In this document: positions 22,801 through 34,800 of the stretch, piece after piece
Position numbering within the stretch: the first letter of the stretch is position 1
Layout: each line of letters begins with the position of its first letter
NCBI RefSeq assembly: GCF_000003815.2
Contig: NC_049992.1
Coordinates: forward strand, 19,851,760 to 19,915,759
Direction of reading: 5' to 3'
From: Branchiostoma floridae
Lineage: Eukaryota > Chordata > Leptocardii > Amphioxiformes > Branchiostomatidae
DNA: 64,000 nt
Notes under the pieces: model-generated
Told to the model about the DNA's origin: nothing
Seen by the model: the letters and a program-made list of their open reading frames with translations, nothing else
The model's database searches: none
Made by a program: the position numbers and the translations under genes

Positions 22801-25800
22801 TTTGTTTGCCACATTGGCCTCGTTTTCGATCTGTCATGTCCGCCTCTTGAGAAATGTGTATTGTAAGCGATGCTTTCTGCTCTTTTCTGTTTGTTTTCTT
22901 TAGCTTTCTTTCAAATCCCACTAAAGTTGCCAACAAAACACAAGTGTTGCCAATATGTCTGCTTTTTTTCTTCTATTTTACATAGTTGTAGACATCGGTT
23001 GTGCCGCCTACATCGCAAGCCTTGGTCCTTTTTTGGAAAGGTCAATGGTAAGGCCCGAATTCAATTGCCTTTTCTTGTATTCAATACCTCTTACCAACTT
23101 CATATTTAGTATCCACCCTTCAAAGCTCACAATGCCATTGCGACATATCAAAAAGCTTGAAATAATCTGCAGATTTGAAGAAAGCATCTCCAGATTTTTT
23201 TTTATTTTCAACGATGCGTGACGACCCATTTTGGGGCTCATTATGATCCGTAAAGTACTGTAAATGTATTTAAGTTTGCGGGGATTTAATTTCGCGGTAG
23301 CGGGACAAAGGACTTTTCGCGGTGGTTTTAATTTCGCGGTAACGCGTCTGCTGTCTACTACCATAATAGAAAAATGTTCGCGGTGGTTTTAATTTTGCGG
23401 TTAAGTGGTCATTTGGCGGCTGTTTATTACATTTTTTTTCATTTTCTTTGCAGAAATTCGAGATCTCATTTTACTTGTACTGCCAATGGACCGATCCCAG
23501 GCTAAACATCTCGGCCGTGATTGCTTACGTGGACGAGACGGACCGGAAGATTTGGAGACCCCAGATCTGGCCCGATCCGATGTCGGGAGCAGCACGGGCG
23601 GATTTTTTCGACAAGCCGTATGTAACTCCCGGAGGACTGGTCATGGACGGTCTCAGGTATTACTCACCCGACAAGAACACTTTGAATTCGCTATACATGT
23701 AACGTTACGGCAGCAGAAGCTGGGGGGGGGGGGTAGACTTTCCTTTGCTTTACATGGTTAAAAGAGCCTTCACGCTGAAAACGAATCAGCAGGAATCAAG
23801 CAGAACCAACCGGAACGAATAATTTGCGAAATATGCGCCTCATTCGGGGGCCATCCCGAGTGTAAATTTCAAATGGACCTTATATCCTCTTAACACGAGA
23901 CGGAATGAGCTAATATGCCGTCAGAATGACAAGTCTTTCTCATTCCTGGAAACTCGTAGTGTATTCTAGAAATTTTCACTGCACTCCAGATATTCTTTTG
24001 GCCACATTCGGGCAGGATTCCAAGTGGCTTGCCATTTCGGTTGTCCATCGAATGAGATAAGAATGTTTCGAATAATGTTGGAATACCGCAGAATGCGGTC
24101 AGACTGCAGTTAGAATAGTTCGAATCCACTTAGAATCCACTTTGAGTGTCATTCGATATTTCTCCACTTAGAATGCACCTCGACAGTTTTTAACATGTCA
24201 AAACTTTCGGGCCAGCCAAAAGAACGGGCACAAATAGCTGAAATGCAGGGAGAATTTCTGAAACACACTACGAATTGCCAGCTGGAATTGCCTGGAATAG
24301 AAAATAATTTTCATTCCGACGGCATTCCGGCTGATTCTCTCTCTTGTGTGAAAGGGGCTTAAGACATGCAAATACAATCATTTCAAAGCACATGTCAGTA
24401 ATTGTTCGGGAGGGACTACCAAATAAACTTTACTGTGCCATACATGGCTAGGACATGCAAATACATTTACCTACATCTCAAACCTCAAATTTACCTTCAT
24501 TTCAAACCCCACTGCAAAGCTGGATTGGTCAGGTTTATTTTGGTTCAAAATTACAAAATGGAGGTCAACTCCCGTGTTTTGCGAACTATAGCCAAAAGAA
24601 TGAAATACTGAAATACACCAGGAATTCACCCCTCGTACCAATTGGAAAGTCCAGCCAATTACGTCCAATTCAGAGGTATGAAATTTATTACACTTGACAG
24701 GTCATAAAAGAGCAAGGGTTAAAGTTTTTGCCAGATTTTAGAAATATACTTAGCAGAAAACTAGACCTTTTGGATCCAAATTCGCACAGGAAAATTAAAA
24801 AAAATCAATATTCAGAAGAATAAATATCTTCCATAATGCTTTACGTGGATCATATTCACTTCATAAAGTCATAAATCATTCGAATCCAATTGGCGCAGTC
24901 TACAACTAGTCTAATGGAAGCCTAATGAGTGAGGGTCGTCTTTTAAACGATTTACTGCGTTGTAATCAATACATAATGCAATTATACAACGGTTAGTTTT
25001 GCGTCTATGATTCATAAATCTGACTAATTTGCTGCCTCTAAACGGTTAGTATCTTACAATAACAGTACTGTATAACGTGATCATGACATCGATATTTCGG
25101 CGCTACAACAGTTCTTCATTTACATTGATGCAATTTATGACCCGGTCACATTCGTGGAAGCACGTCGCATGATTTTGGCGTCATAGAATTCGAAACAGAC
25201 CGTGACAGAACCAACGACCGACAAAGTTCTAAGAAAGTCATTTTCCGTAACAAGACATGTTTGTTACGACATATGCACGGCTATTACAAAAATAAGCTTT
25301 TTCACGGAGTTCACTACGCATGTGTGGTCGACAGGAATCCTGGGTAATGTCAAAGGTGAAGGCGCGACAGACGTAAATAGTCTCATTGTTTCAATTTGCG
25401 TAACGGTGTCTGGAATGTAATGGTGCCTGCAAGTTGGCGGAGTGTTTAGTAATTAGCTTTATTTCACCTGGATATAATACCCAGAATTCATATCTCGTGC
25501 ACATGCGTAGTTAACTCAGTCTGCAAAGAGTCCTATAGGTGCGCTCCCACCGCACTTGTGTCAAGCTTGCGTCACTGCGGGGTTTAAAAAATACTCAACG
25601 AATTTCAGAGATAAAGAACGAATTTTCTTTCTTTTTGTGCATTTTGTCCTTTTCTAAGTCATACTTTTACGTATAACGTAATATTTAGATTATAATGAAT
25701 GAATGAAGACCTTTATTGTACAGTTTTGCCCAACCGAGCTAAGTACAGGTCACAACAAGTCAAGAGATATAAAGTATCACAAATCTAGTCTAACACAAAA

Positions 25801-28588
25801 GTTCGGCTTCTTCTCGCTTCTTGGTAATGGTGAAAATGTACGACTGTATGGGTTTAGCTTTGGCGGTTTGTCAAAAAGCATGAGAAATATAAAATATATA
25901 TTATAGATAATCGGAGAAAATACTAGTTACAAAACAGTGACGCAGTGAACGAACCCCGCAGTGACGCAAGCTTGATACAAGTGCGGTAGGAGCGCACCCT
26001 AAGTTTGCCATCGAATGGAGATCGAACGCAGAATTTGACCGGGCTCATATGGACAATTTTGTTTCACTGACGTTTCCATGTTATCATCCAATAGGTACAC
26101 CATCGAAGCAACATGCCTGATGACGTTCTATAACTACCCTCACGACAAACAGTTCTGCAACGTGCCCATCTATTTACGTATGTCATACAGTTCTTATTAT
26201 TCATATTACACTATATGGCTGGGCTGTTTATTCATCAATCTATTAATTATTTATTTCAGGTACGAACAGGTCAATATTTAAAAACATACAAGTACATGTA
26301 CAAGACAACAAATAGTATATACACACAGCATATCAGAAAAAAAAGGCATTGTAAAAGAAAACATTAGAAGTTGACTTTAGAGAACTAGATGTTTACCAGA
26401 CATGACAGACATCCCAGGTCATGGGGTGAGTGGAAGAAGCTACTGATTTACGGGGATGTATTGTTTCTTGTCTATCTGTCTGTTTTCACAGTTATACATT
26501 TTCCATATGCTGGTAACCTCAGAGCGACCAATTGACACACGTGTTTGTCAATCAAAACATCAATTATATATCCAACTAGAGTTCGGGGACCTCATACCTC
26601 CATGAAATATTTATTGCTTTTTTGTGGATGGTATGTATGTTTATAGTCGGTTGTATTTGAGAGTAATGGTTATATAATATAAATGTTATGGGAAAGTAGT
26701 GGTGTATTTATTTAATGACACAGAGGATGTCCATCTGATTAGTAATTATCAAAATGTGACACTTAATTGTGTAATGTGCGTTTAAGAGGTCGACGGCATA
26801 TGGTAGCGTGGTGTTCCTTAAGCTTGATGTTTGGCATTTAAAATGTCTAAGGTTGTCAGCATTATTGAGGTTCGACTATGTGCCTCAGAGCGGTGTGGTG
26901 GGAGGAAGTTGGGAAACTCAGAAAGAAGAAGGGATGTGGCCAACTTTAGTCAGATGATGATTTGATTTTCCACCAATATGTCATAACATCAGCTGTTCAC
27001 ACGGTACAAAAACGAGATGCACACTTTCCTCTGACAGCCCTACACCAACTGTAAGATGAATACTTGGCGCCAACCCCGTCTGCTAACAGCTGTCACCTCA
27101 CCATCTGCTTGGAGCTAAGCCCATTAACAAACACATAAAGCACGATGCCTGTACCAATATATCTCAAATATAGGGGTGATTTCTGATATTATTACATCAA
27201 TTATAACGACAGATACGGCTCCCAAAATCTCATTGATTCGAGCTTTCATCACACCCCACCCACACAACAAGTATGAAACCAATCCATCCAGCCGTTCTTG
27301 AGTAATCATCTACACAGACAGAGACACATAACAGAAAATATAACCTCCATTCCATGACATTTCATGGAGGTAATGAGCTATTGAACAACACATGTAGGAA
27401 ACTCTAGGTATATCATCCCTGACCCTGGTAGAATCAAGACATAAAAACCTGTGAATATTCTCTCCTCATGTTTAGGTGGGGGCGTGGTTGCTACTTGGAA
27501 ATTGCCACCACTCTGGGTGAAGACTGACTCGGCCATTTCCATCAACATGCAGAGGGTCCGCTCCATGTTCCGGTTAGATCACATGGAGTCTCTCAGTTAC
27601 ATCTACAGCAATATGTTTCCTGGTAAGCGCTTTATGTTGATTCAATTTTGGTCAGGATTTCAATAAGTATGTCAACACCATCATATCTGTCGATCAAAAA
27701 ACTTTCTGGATTCATTGACACACATATCTAGCTGAAGACGCTAGACAAATTTAATGTTACTGGGTAGTTATTCTCTTTACTCATCTCTTATCAATTATGA
27801 AATTATGCTAAAGACACAAAACCTCAGTATGGCAATTAAACGTTTTTAGTTTTATGTGTCCCTTTTTTTTCTTTTGCATGGGGCAAGTGGCGAAATTACC
27901 CAAAGATTTACGTTACACTGTGTTTTTGCATTATCTATCATCTAGATATTTGATCATCTTTTTAGATACTTTGGTTCCAATGTTGTACAAGTGACGGCGA
28001 TATTATACGTCTATCGTGACTTTTTTGTTTGATCAATTGTGAAAAATATGTTGCTGGTGACGTATAAAGATTGTATCTCACTGCGCAGTTCATGGGACAC
28101 CGGTGCGGCACTGCGGGGTTCATAAGATTGCTCAACGAATTTCAGATAAATAACTAATTTTCTTACGTTTTGTTACTTTTGCTGTCTTCTAAGTAATACT
28201 TTTGCGTATTACGCAATATCTAGATTATCAAAATAAATCGGCGAAAGTAATACAGCAGTGACGCAGTGAACGAACCCCACAGTAACGCACTGGTGCCCCA
28301 AGTGCAGTAAGATACTTTCTTATGCATGTTTCGTAACTCTTTTTATTACCCAGAGGAAACGTGTATATATCAGAAGGACTTGTGTAACTACGAAGGATCT
28401 GAGAGCTGCTACAGGTCGGGACTAAGATGTTCGGAAGCAGAGAACCAGAACAACGCGTTGTGCATCAAATGCAACATGTTCGGAGGGAGGTGTAAATCGT
28501 ATAAAACACCGAACTGTTCTTCCGTAATAGAGAAAGGTAGGTGAATTAGGACATGGAAAAAGAAAGTGTATGTGTATGTGTATATGTA

Positions 28589-28658
<70 letters not shown>

Positions 28659-28660
28659 CA

Positions 28661-28691
<31 letters not shown>

Positions 28692-30263
28692 GTGTGTGTG
28701 TATGTGTACGTGTATGTGAATACGTTTTTCTGTACCTGTGTATATGTATGTCTGCGCGATTGTGTGCAACTATATACAACTATATGTGTGTGTTTGTGTG
28801 TATATGTGTTTGATTATATATGTATAGTAACTATATAACGCACACATATTATGTTAAGCATCTAGAGAGCAATCTATATTATTTTAAAACCAATTCCGAC
28901 ATCCCTTCAAAATGAAAATAAATACATTCACCGACTTGTTGAACCTACCTTCAGCTCTATGATTTTACTAACGCATAACAAGAAAAGAGTGTACTCTCAG
29001 GTCCAGTAAAGATTTCCACAATGTTTATTCTTACAGTTACACCGCTGAATGTTTACCTCACGACGCTGGAGTTCAGGTTTAAGTTTACCCGACGGTTGAG
29101 CTACCACCTGCTGAAGACGTACGTCCCCTCGTTCTGCGTGGTCGGCATGTCCTGGGTATCCTTCTGGATCGACCCGTCTTCAGCTCCGGCCAGAACTGGT
29201 CTGGGAGTGACCACTGTACTGACCATTGTTACGTTGGTACGTATACTCATTAAGAAATAAAAGGAATGGATAGTACTGTTCATTCAGTGTTTAAAATGCG
29301 TTTCAAATTTAAAACTGTCAATGATGTTGAAGTCTGAGACGGAAACAGTAACATAGAATTTCATAAAATAACATTTTGACAAAAAAATCTAGCACTTATC
29401 AACACAGACAGCGGGTAGCTAAACTTTCGATCAGATCTGTGTTTTACGTGATTTTTTATGGGTTCATGCTTATTATGCTCGATCCATTTAAGGCGGCCAT
29501 CTGAGGCTATTGCACCGAAACAAGGCTAGTATGACCATAATAGCCTACAGGAGAGGATAACCCTGGCTAGGGATAGAAGAACCTGGAGGCAATTCTCGAT
29601 CTTCATGTCTACCTTGTCCCCCCAACGACCTGGAGGTCAAGAGACTAGGTAGGTTGGTAGGTAGGTATAGTATAGGTAGGCCAGGTATTGAATTACAGCT
29701 GCCAATGGTGTTGGATTAGTTACCGACAGGGCTGTTTGCCTCCACAGAGCGGGAAAGTCGAACCAGCTCCAGAACTGAACTACATCCGGGCTATCGACGT
29801 CTGGATGCTCGGCTGCAAACTCTTCGTCATCCTGGCTCTGTTGGAATACGCATGCGTCAACTTTACCGTCCGCACACAGACGAGAAAGGTTAGTTTTTTT
29901 TTGGAATTAGAGCGTCATATTCTTGAATGTGTTCTCAAACATTATTCAAGATTACCTTAAAATAACTTTTACTTGAAATTATCTAGAATATTTGGTTAAA
30001 CAAAGGTATTTTTCACGCTTCTCACTCGACTGTAGATTGACAAAATACTTGATGGCGTCCACCAACAATCAAGCATATCTGAGGGAAAACCGGAAGTGAC
30101 GTTATCCGCACAGGAAGAACATGGGAACGAGACCTCCTTGAACGACCAGCTCACTCAGTTGGCCAATAAGCGCAATTACAGCATGGACCACGTGTCACGT
30201 GTTCTCTTTCCAGCTGCGTACTTCGTCTTTGTGTGCACATATTTTGTTGCTTACATGTATTAG
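19877..30263 (+). CDS. Glycine-receptor-like Cys-loop chloride channel subunit with 8-Cys insert (receptor 2)
   Basis: Ten exons: 19877-19971, 21922-22040, 22986-23047, 23454-23656, 26095-26177, 27476-27622, 28354-28536, 29037-29236, 29748-29888, 30036-30263; 486 aa. Intron phases equal those of receptor 1, and exons 3 and 5-9 have the same lengths (62, 83, 147, 183, 200, 141 nt), so this is a tandem paralogue. The start ATG sits in gcaaccATGa and begins a signal peptide with a run of seven leucines. Cys-loop C167-x13-C181 with FPHD; eight-Cys module 237-297; M1 ~319-341; PAR at 348-350 before [10 protein letters not shown] (M2); M3 inside exon 9; M4 near the C-terminus after MDHVSRVLFP. The M3-M4 loop is unlike that of receptor 1. 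Predicted anion channel subunit of the plasma membrane, perhaps assembling with receptor 1. Ligand unknown. I see no AATAAA within 400 bases after the stop. Confidence 0.93.
20726..20775. mobile_element. Family E MITE end fragment
   Basis: TGACCGTTTCCAAAATAATA then TCCAGTTGCTTGAGTACTAT; a right-hand terminus without its partner, in intron 1 of receptor 2. Confidence 0.55.
20879..21850. mobile_element. piggyBac-like non-autonomous element (TTAA duplication) in intron 1 of receptor 2
   Basis: Flanked by TTAA at 20875-20878 and 21851-21854. Ends CCCTCAAATCACCGTA and, inverted, CCCTCAAACCACCGTAG. An inner inverted pair, CCGTATGGGGTCAAAACTGA then CCCC, mirrors GGGGTCAGTTTTGACCCCAT at about 21790, and GGGGTCAAAACTGACCCC recurs once more at about 21073. 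A CCATCTTGGATTTTG...GATGACGTCAT segment matches the element at 8071 in the opposite orientation. No transposase frame. Confidence 0.85.
22067..22385 (-). mobile_element. Family C (GGTCCAGGTCCGG) element in intron 2 of receptor 2
   Basis: Starts TAGGGGTGGGTACCGGTACA and has stacked GGTCCAGGTCCGG/CCGGACCTGAACCTGGACC motifs; the other side holds GGTCCGGTTTTTCTGGACCG. Opposite orientation to the copies at 46119 and 53783. Likely hAT-type MITE. Confidence 0.7.
23245..23405. repeat. AATTTCGCGGT repeat block
   Basis: Four spaced near-copies of (TTTTAATTT)CGCGGT or TTTGCGG within 160 bases, directly before exon 4 of receptor 2. Probably a degenerate short element. Confidence 0.5.
23762..24362. mobile_element. 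Family D (GAATGC-rich) element in intron 4 of receptor 2
   Basis: Subterminal AACACGAGACGGAATGAGCT and many GAATGC/GAATCC/GGAAT words; right end CTTGTGTGAAAGGGGCTTAA. Sequence order is shared with 51655-52185 (e.g. CCAAATGGACCT and CTCACTGCATTCCA-type words, CACACGAG). No coding frame. Confidence 0.65.
25534..26002. mobile_element. MITE, family A variant (copy 3), split by a LINE tail
   Basis: TAGGTGCGCTCCCACCGCAC then TTGTGTCAAGCTTGCGTCAC at the left mirrors GTGACGCAAGCTTGATACAA then GTGCGGTAGGAGCGCACCCT at the right. The inner part (TCAACGAATTTCAGAGATAA, TTACGTATAACGTAATATTT) is that of family A, but the outer 45 bp differ, so it is a separate subfamily. Confidence 0.8.
25697..25908 (-). 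mobile_element. LINE 3' tail nested in a MITE
   Basis: (AATG)n followed by AAGACCTTTATTGTACAG and GCCCAACCGAGCTAAGTACA, the inverse of a 3' UTR ending in a CATT repeat. The same AAGACCTTTATTGTAC words occur at 45030. It interrupts the loop of the family A copy. Confidence 0.7.
28067..28320. mobile_element. ~250-bp inverted-repeat MITE, family A copy 4
   Basis: TTGTATCTCACTGCGCAGTT ... and, at the right, GGTGCCCCAAGTGCAGTAAG then ATAC. Inner words GCGGCACTGCGGGGTTCATA and TTTTGCGTATTACGCAATAT fit the family. It ends 33 bases before exon 7 of receptor 2. Confidence 0.85.
28354..28536 (+). other. Exon 7 of receptor 2: symmetric phase 1-1 exon encoding an 8-Cys module
   Basis: 183 nt, phase 1 at both borders, residues 237-297. 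Cysteines at 240, 247, 255, 262, 273, 276, 283 and 291, exactly the spacing of receptor 1. Besides the cysteines, SEAENQN or TEAENQN, FGG, TPNCSSV and ETCIYQK are conserved between the two. The exon is bracketed by a MITE (ends 28320) and a TGTATG run (starts ~28560). Confidence 0.85.
28560..28830. repeat. (GTATGT)n / (GT)n microsatellite just after exon 7 of receptor 2
   Basis: Hexanucleotide-like TGTATG run starting ~25 bases after the donor at 28537, with one TGCATG at about 28657, then GT-rich sequence to about 28830. Confidence 0.95.
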
Positions 30264-31150
30264 AGCTAATGAGAAAGAATGTTCAATCAAACATACGTAG
30301 TGTAAAATGGACTAATTGAGCACTTTTCTAGATATAGACACAAAATATTTGTTAATGCATGCGACATGGCTGATTCAGGGAATGGAAATGACACAATCAT
30401 TGTCGTGTAGTAAGCCTAGGATTCTGAGAAAGACTTGTTGTAACAGAACAGCAGTCGTATAACAATATGACTGCTAAACATTGAACAGACAAAATGACGA
30501 AAAGGGTGAAAAGGGCTTTATATACATGTATGTTGTAAGGCAGTCTTTAAAAGTAGACAATTAGTTGATAAGAGTGGGTGTGTTCGTACATAGTGCCGAA
30601 TATATCAATCCTTCTGATATATATATATAGTTGCAGGTTGTAGATTTATCTGCTACGCATTTTAAAGCTTGAGGGGGGTCTTAAAAATTGCAAATGAAAT
30701 TGCAATTTTTACCGTTTTTCTGCATGAGCAATATATCGCAATGTAATTATATGAATCACAGATATAAATACACAATAAACACATCAACACAACAATAGAT
30801 TTGAAGAATACACTTATGTATTTGCTTGACATTTGATAAAACATACGTCCACTTTTTTTCAAAACTTAAGTGCATCTACAAGCACTTGAAGATAGTTAAA
30901 TATGTTCTTCATTCCAATTCTCGTTACACATGAAGTAATAAGCCATCGGATTGGTCTGTTGAAAGTGCTGTACTCATTTCATTGGTCCTCAGGTTTCCCA
31001 GCTACTATATAGAACGTTAGCACAAACAGATGCGTGGTTGGTAGATTATTCATAACGCACCAGTTTAGAAGGCAATTCGTACGCGTGAAACACTCCCACG
31101 GGTAAAGAGAACTACACTTTGACGACGAACGTTGATTTGAATTTTCTCAG
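30264..31150. other. 3' flank of receptor 2, no gene recognised
   Basis: AT-rich non-coding sequence between two convergent genes. No recognisable repeat or exon. Confidence 0.5.
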
Positions 31151-31159
31151 CGTAATGTC

Positions 31160-31860
31160 AATCTTTAACATCCATCTCATCAACGGTGCCCAAAATTTGT
31201 CATCCAGCTTTGTCACCCACCATTTACGGGCGCCACCATGCGTCAACAGTTGGCACTACAGCTAACTCGCTGTCAGAGGTGTCAAGGAGCTCTTCTCAGC
31301 GGGCAGTGTAGATGCTGAATCGTGACTTTGACTATAGTGAAAATTGTATCTCAAATTTCCACGCTCAACTTAAGCACACTTCAGTTGATGGTGAAAGTTG
31401 GAATTCCCTAGCATTGTGTTTTAAAATTCAACACCGACCACAGCTGTGAAAAATGCAGACGCTGAGCCGCAATGAAACATGCCCATCAATGTCATTCACC
31501 AATCAAGGGCGCAACCATGCGTCAGCAGTTGATACTGCAGCTCACTCGTTTTCAGAGACGTAAGAGCTCATCCAAGCGGTCATTACAGTTGTTGACTGTC
31601 AAATTTACTGACACGTGAAAAATTGTGTCCCATATTTCCACGTATAGACTTTCAGCCGATGATGAACGTCAAAATTCAAGAGCATCCACAACTGTGCAAA
31701 AAGAATAGGCTGAGTTGCGGTGAAACGTGCCCACCAATGTCATGATCCACCAATCACGGGCGCCACCGTACGTTAGCAGTCGGTACTGCAGCTCAGTCGC
31801 TGTCCGAAGAATCAGACCCTATTCCCATATGTCCCGGCGGGCAGTGCAGGTGTTGGATTG
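31160..31860 (-). repeat. Three degenerate tandem units overlapping the 3' end of the EF-hand gene
   Basis: Units centred near 31231, 31511 and 31761 share GGGCGCCACCATGCGTCAAC-like sequence, CAGTTGGCACTACAGCT and CTCACTCGCTGTCAGAGG-like words, at spacings of about 280 and 250 bp. The third unit covers the stop codon region (31793) and 3' UTR of the minus-strand gene; the other two lie further downstream. Confidence 0.7.
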
Positions 31861-34800
31861 CCACTGTGGTGGCACGCATCATCTCATCCTGCTGAAGCGT
31901 CAGCAAGTTTGGGTTCCTTCTGATGCCTTCCACGAATTCCCGCATCTGAAGTTTCCCGTCCCTGTCCTTGTCCAGATCATGGAAGATCCGGTCCACCATC
32001 TCCAACAGGGCCGGTTCCAAGTCGTCCAAGTCCTGACAAGTCGCTTCAGGAGACCGGAGCTCGATCACAAGCTGAAACGGCAATGAAACATCAATGTAGC
32101 GATACATTTACATCTTATCTAGACAACTCAGGGTAACTCCGACCTAGACAATTAAACACTACAAGCAATCCGTTACTGAACAATACCTTTTTCTTCTGAC
32201 AACACATTTGATGACCACACAATATGAACATGCACTGCTGCAAATGCTGCCCAACATAGTCAACCTGACCTCTATCTCATTTTTTGTTGTTTTTATATTG
32301 AGTGTATTTAGTCACCGTTGGGGGGAGAATAGATCCCTTTAATGCTGATTTGCTTTGCTTTTATTTTGTAATTACTGTCTATTTATAAGAATGCTTTATG
32401 TACTTATTATTTGCTTATTTTTTATAGTTTATTTTAATTGTATGCTGGAGGTGTGGGCCTTCTAAAGAACGTACTATCCGGTTGCCCACATCTCTCAGAT
32501 CTCATTCTGCGAATCTTGATAAATATACTTGTCATCCCTGCGAACTGTTGATAAACGGTTAGACATTGGCCTCTCCTTCAAAGCTTAACTTATTAGAACA
32601 TTTCAAAACTTTCACGTGATCAGAATACAACTAAATGAGAATATTCATACGTATACTCCCGTGAACGGTTTCATCAGGTTGGTACGTCACCGAATAAAGA
32701 GACAATTCTGACTGGTTCACATTATTTAGCATATTCATACTTGTGGGATCATATACCACAGATGATAGTCATCTTTAAGAGCAATATTAATGTCCTTCAG
32801 AATATGTGTGTCAGAAGTATCGAGGGATGAATTCAACGGTTGATCGTGTGTAGGGTTGTATATAGGACTATTACTATAACTGCCATTGTGTAACGTTAGC
32901 CATCGCTCAAGCGGCGCCTTTAGAAATTGCAGTCACAGCGACAAAGAAAGGAACAAGTGAGGTCTACTTCCTACGACTGACAGTTTAAGATGTTGAAAAA
33001 CTACCTCTTCGTCCCTGTGTCTAAGTACTACATTGGAACGTCAATACGTATCTTCACGGGTCGGCTTTGACTCTCGACTGGGGAGGTATGCTGAGGGCTG
33101 ATACTGTAGCACATCTAGAGCCCTTGGCTAAGTATTCATTGCAAAGCTGCTGTTCACAATCATTATGCAGTAAACGAATGTAATACTGACATTACCGTCT
33201 ACCTTATGATGATAAGCTGAATACTACAAGAACAAGGCGCTTAGAGAGGGGGAGACGTATAGCTGGATCATTAATCATTACGAATAAAGTATCCTTGATT
33301 TATGAAAAACTTGTGTATATCATAAGAAAGACCGATAACGACTTCAGGATGTTTCTACACCTACTGATGCAAACCCTGTAAATTGAAAGTACAAGAAACG
33401 TTGAAGAAAGCTGTCAATTAATTCCAATGTTCTAGAACAAGCAGAACTGTATTTTCTATGGACACAGAACAAAACTTTTATTTGCTTAAGAGTACAAAGA
33501 AACCATCCCTAAACAGAGACGGTGGGCGCCATAGACTTCCTACTACGTATGATCCGCTGCTCATGAGTCACATATGCTATCTACACCATATTTGTAGTGG
33601 ACTGTTAATTTCATTCCTTGACAAAGAATGGAGCTGGTGAGTAAAAAATTTGGGTTAATTCAATTTTCGTGTTGGAAATTGCATTTCAACTTGTTCAATA
33701 ATGACTTCTACCAGCACAGTTGAACTTTCAGGTTAGTCTCAATGTTAATAACGTCTAAGGATCGACTTTTTGTTAAGTATAAAAAAAGCCTCAGAAATCC
33801 TTTCTTGAGTGATGGAAATTACAGATCAACTTGTTCCAGAATGACTTCTACCAGCACAGATGAACTTTCAAGTTAGTCTCAATGTTGATAGCGTCTAAGG
33901 AGCAAATTTTTGTTAACTATTAAAAAAAGCTTCAGAAATCCTGTCTTGAGTGATGAATCACTTGCTTTAAGGAAGGGCAAGACGATTCGTCACACGATGC
34001 TGGACACAGCCATGGTTGGGTAACGACTAAGCTACCCGTAGTGAGGCCGGTTGGGTACAGCCGCCGTGCTTAGTTGTGATAAGGTACTCTCTGTATCATC
34101 ACCGGACCGGATGGCTGCAGGTAATCTCCACAAGGCCATTATATGGTTCTCCGACAGATGAGCAGGCAGACAGGCATTTACCTGTTTTGCCTGACCTGCA
34201 CATTACTTTTCATGGTGTAGGAGGTGTGTGCAATTCCTTCTCCACCCTCTAGTCTACTGGAGCACTAAGTCTCACAGGGACAGAAGTGTATGTTTGACAC
34301 GTGTGAGACGGCTGCAGCAGATGCAGCTTTGTTGTTCAGAGTATCCGTCTCCTAGAAGGACTTCCGACCAAGGATGTAAGGAGTTCCTCCTACCCCCGAC
34401 TCGTGTGCCATGGCGGGTGCGTCATGCCCGAACATGCCCCTAAGGCCTGTCTCGGCCATAAGGCCATACTGATTTTATTACATGGATGGCTTTCCCCTAG
34501 GCACCTCAAATATGATGCGAGCATGGGAAAGAAAAGCTATCCAAAGTGTCATTCATTACGAAATCTAAGTGGCCAGAAAGGTTCAACAACTGACTGAATA
34601 CACAGAGGATGGTATGCCAACAAATGCATTCTTTATTTTGTTCCTTCTCATCTTTTGTTCTTTATTTAAATTTTACTCCGGGGTCAAAATACACTTTTCA
34701 GCTAGGTTATACTGATACATGTACACATGTTAAATTGAATACGATAGAGAAAATGACATGAATATCAGTTTTGCGATGCGATATTCTTTTCTGGAATTTA

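Noticed and set aside
28422-28838. Long frames on both strands over 28422-28838
   Set aside because: They combine the antisense of receptor 2 exon 7 with the TGTATG array.
31727-32086. 119-codon plus-strand frame
   Set aside because: Antisense of the NCS terminal exon, which has a clear EF-hand.
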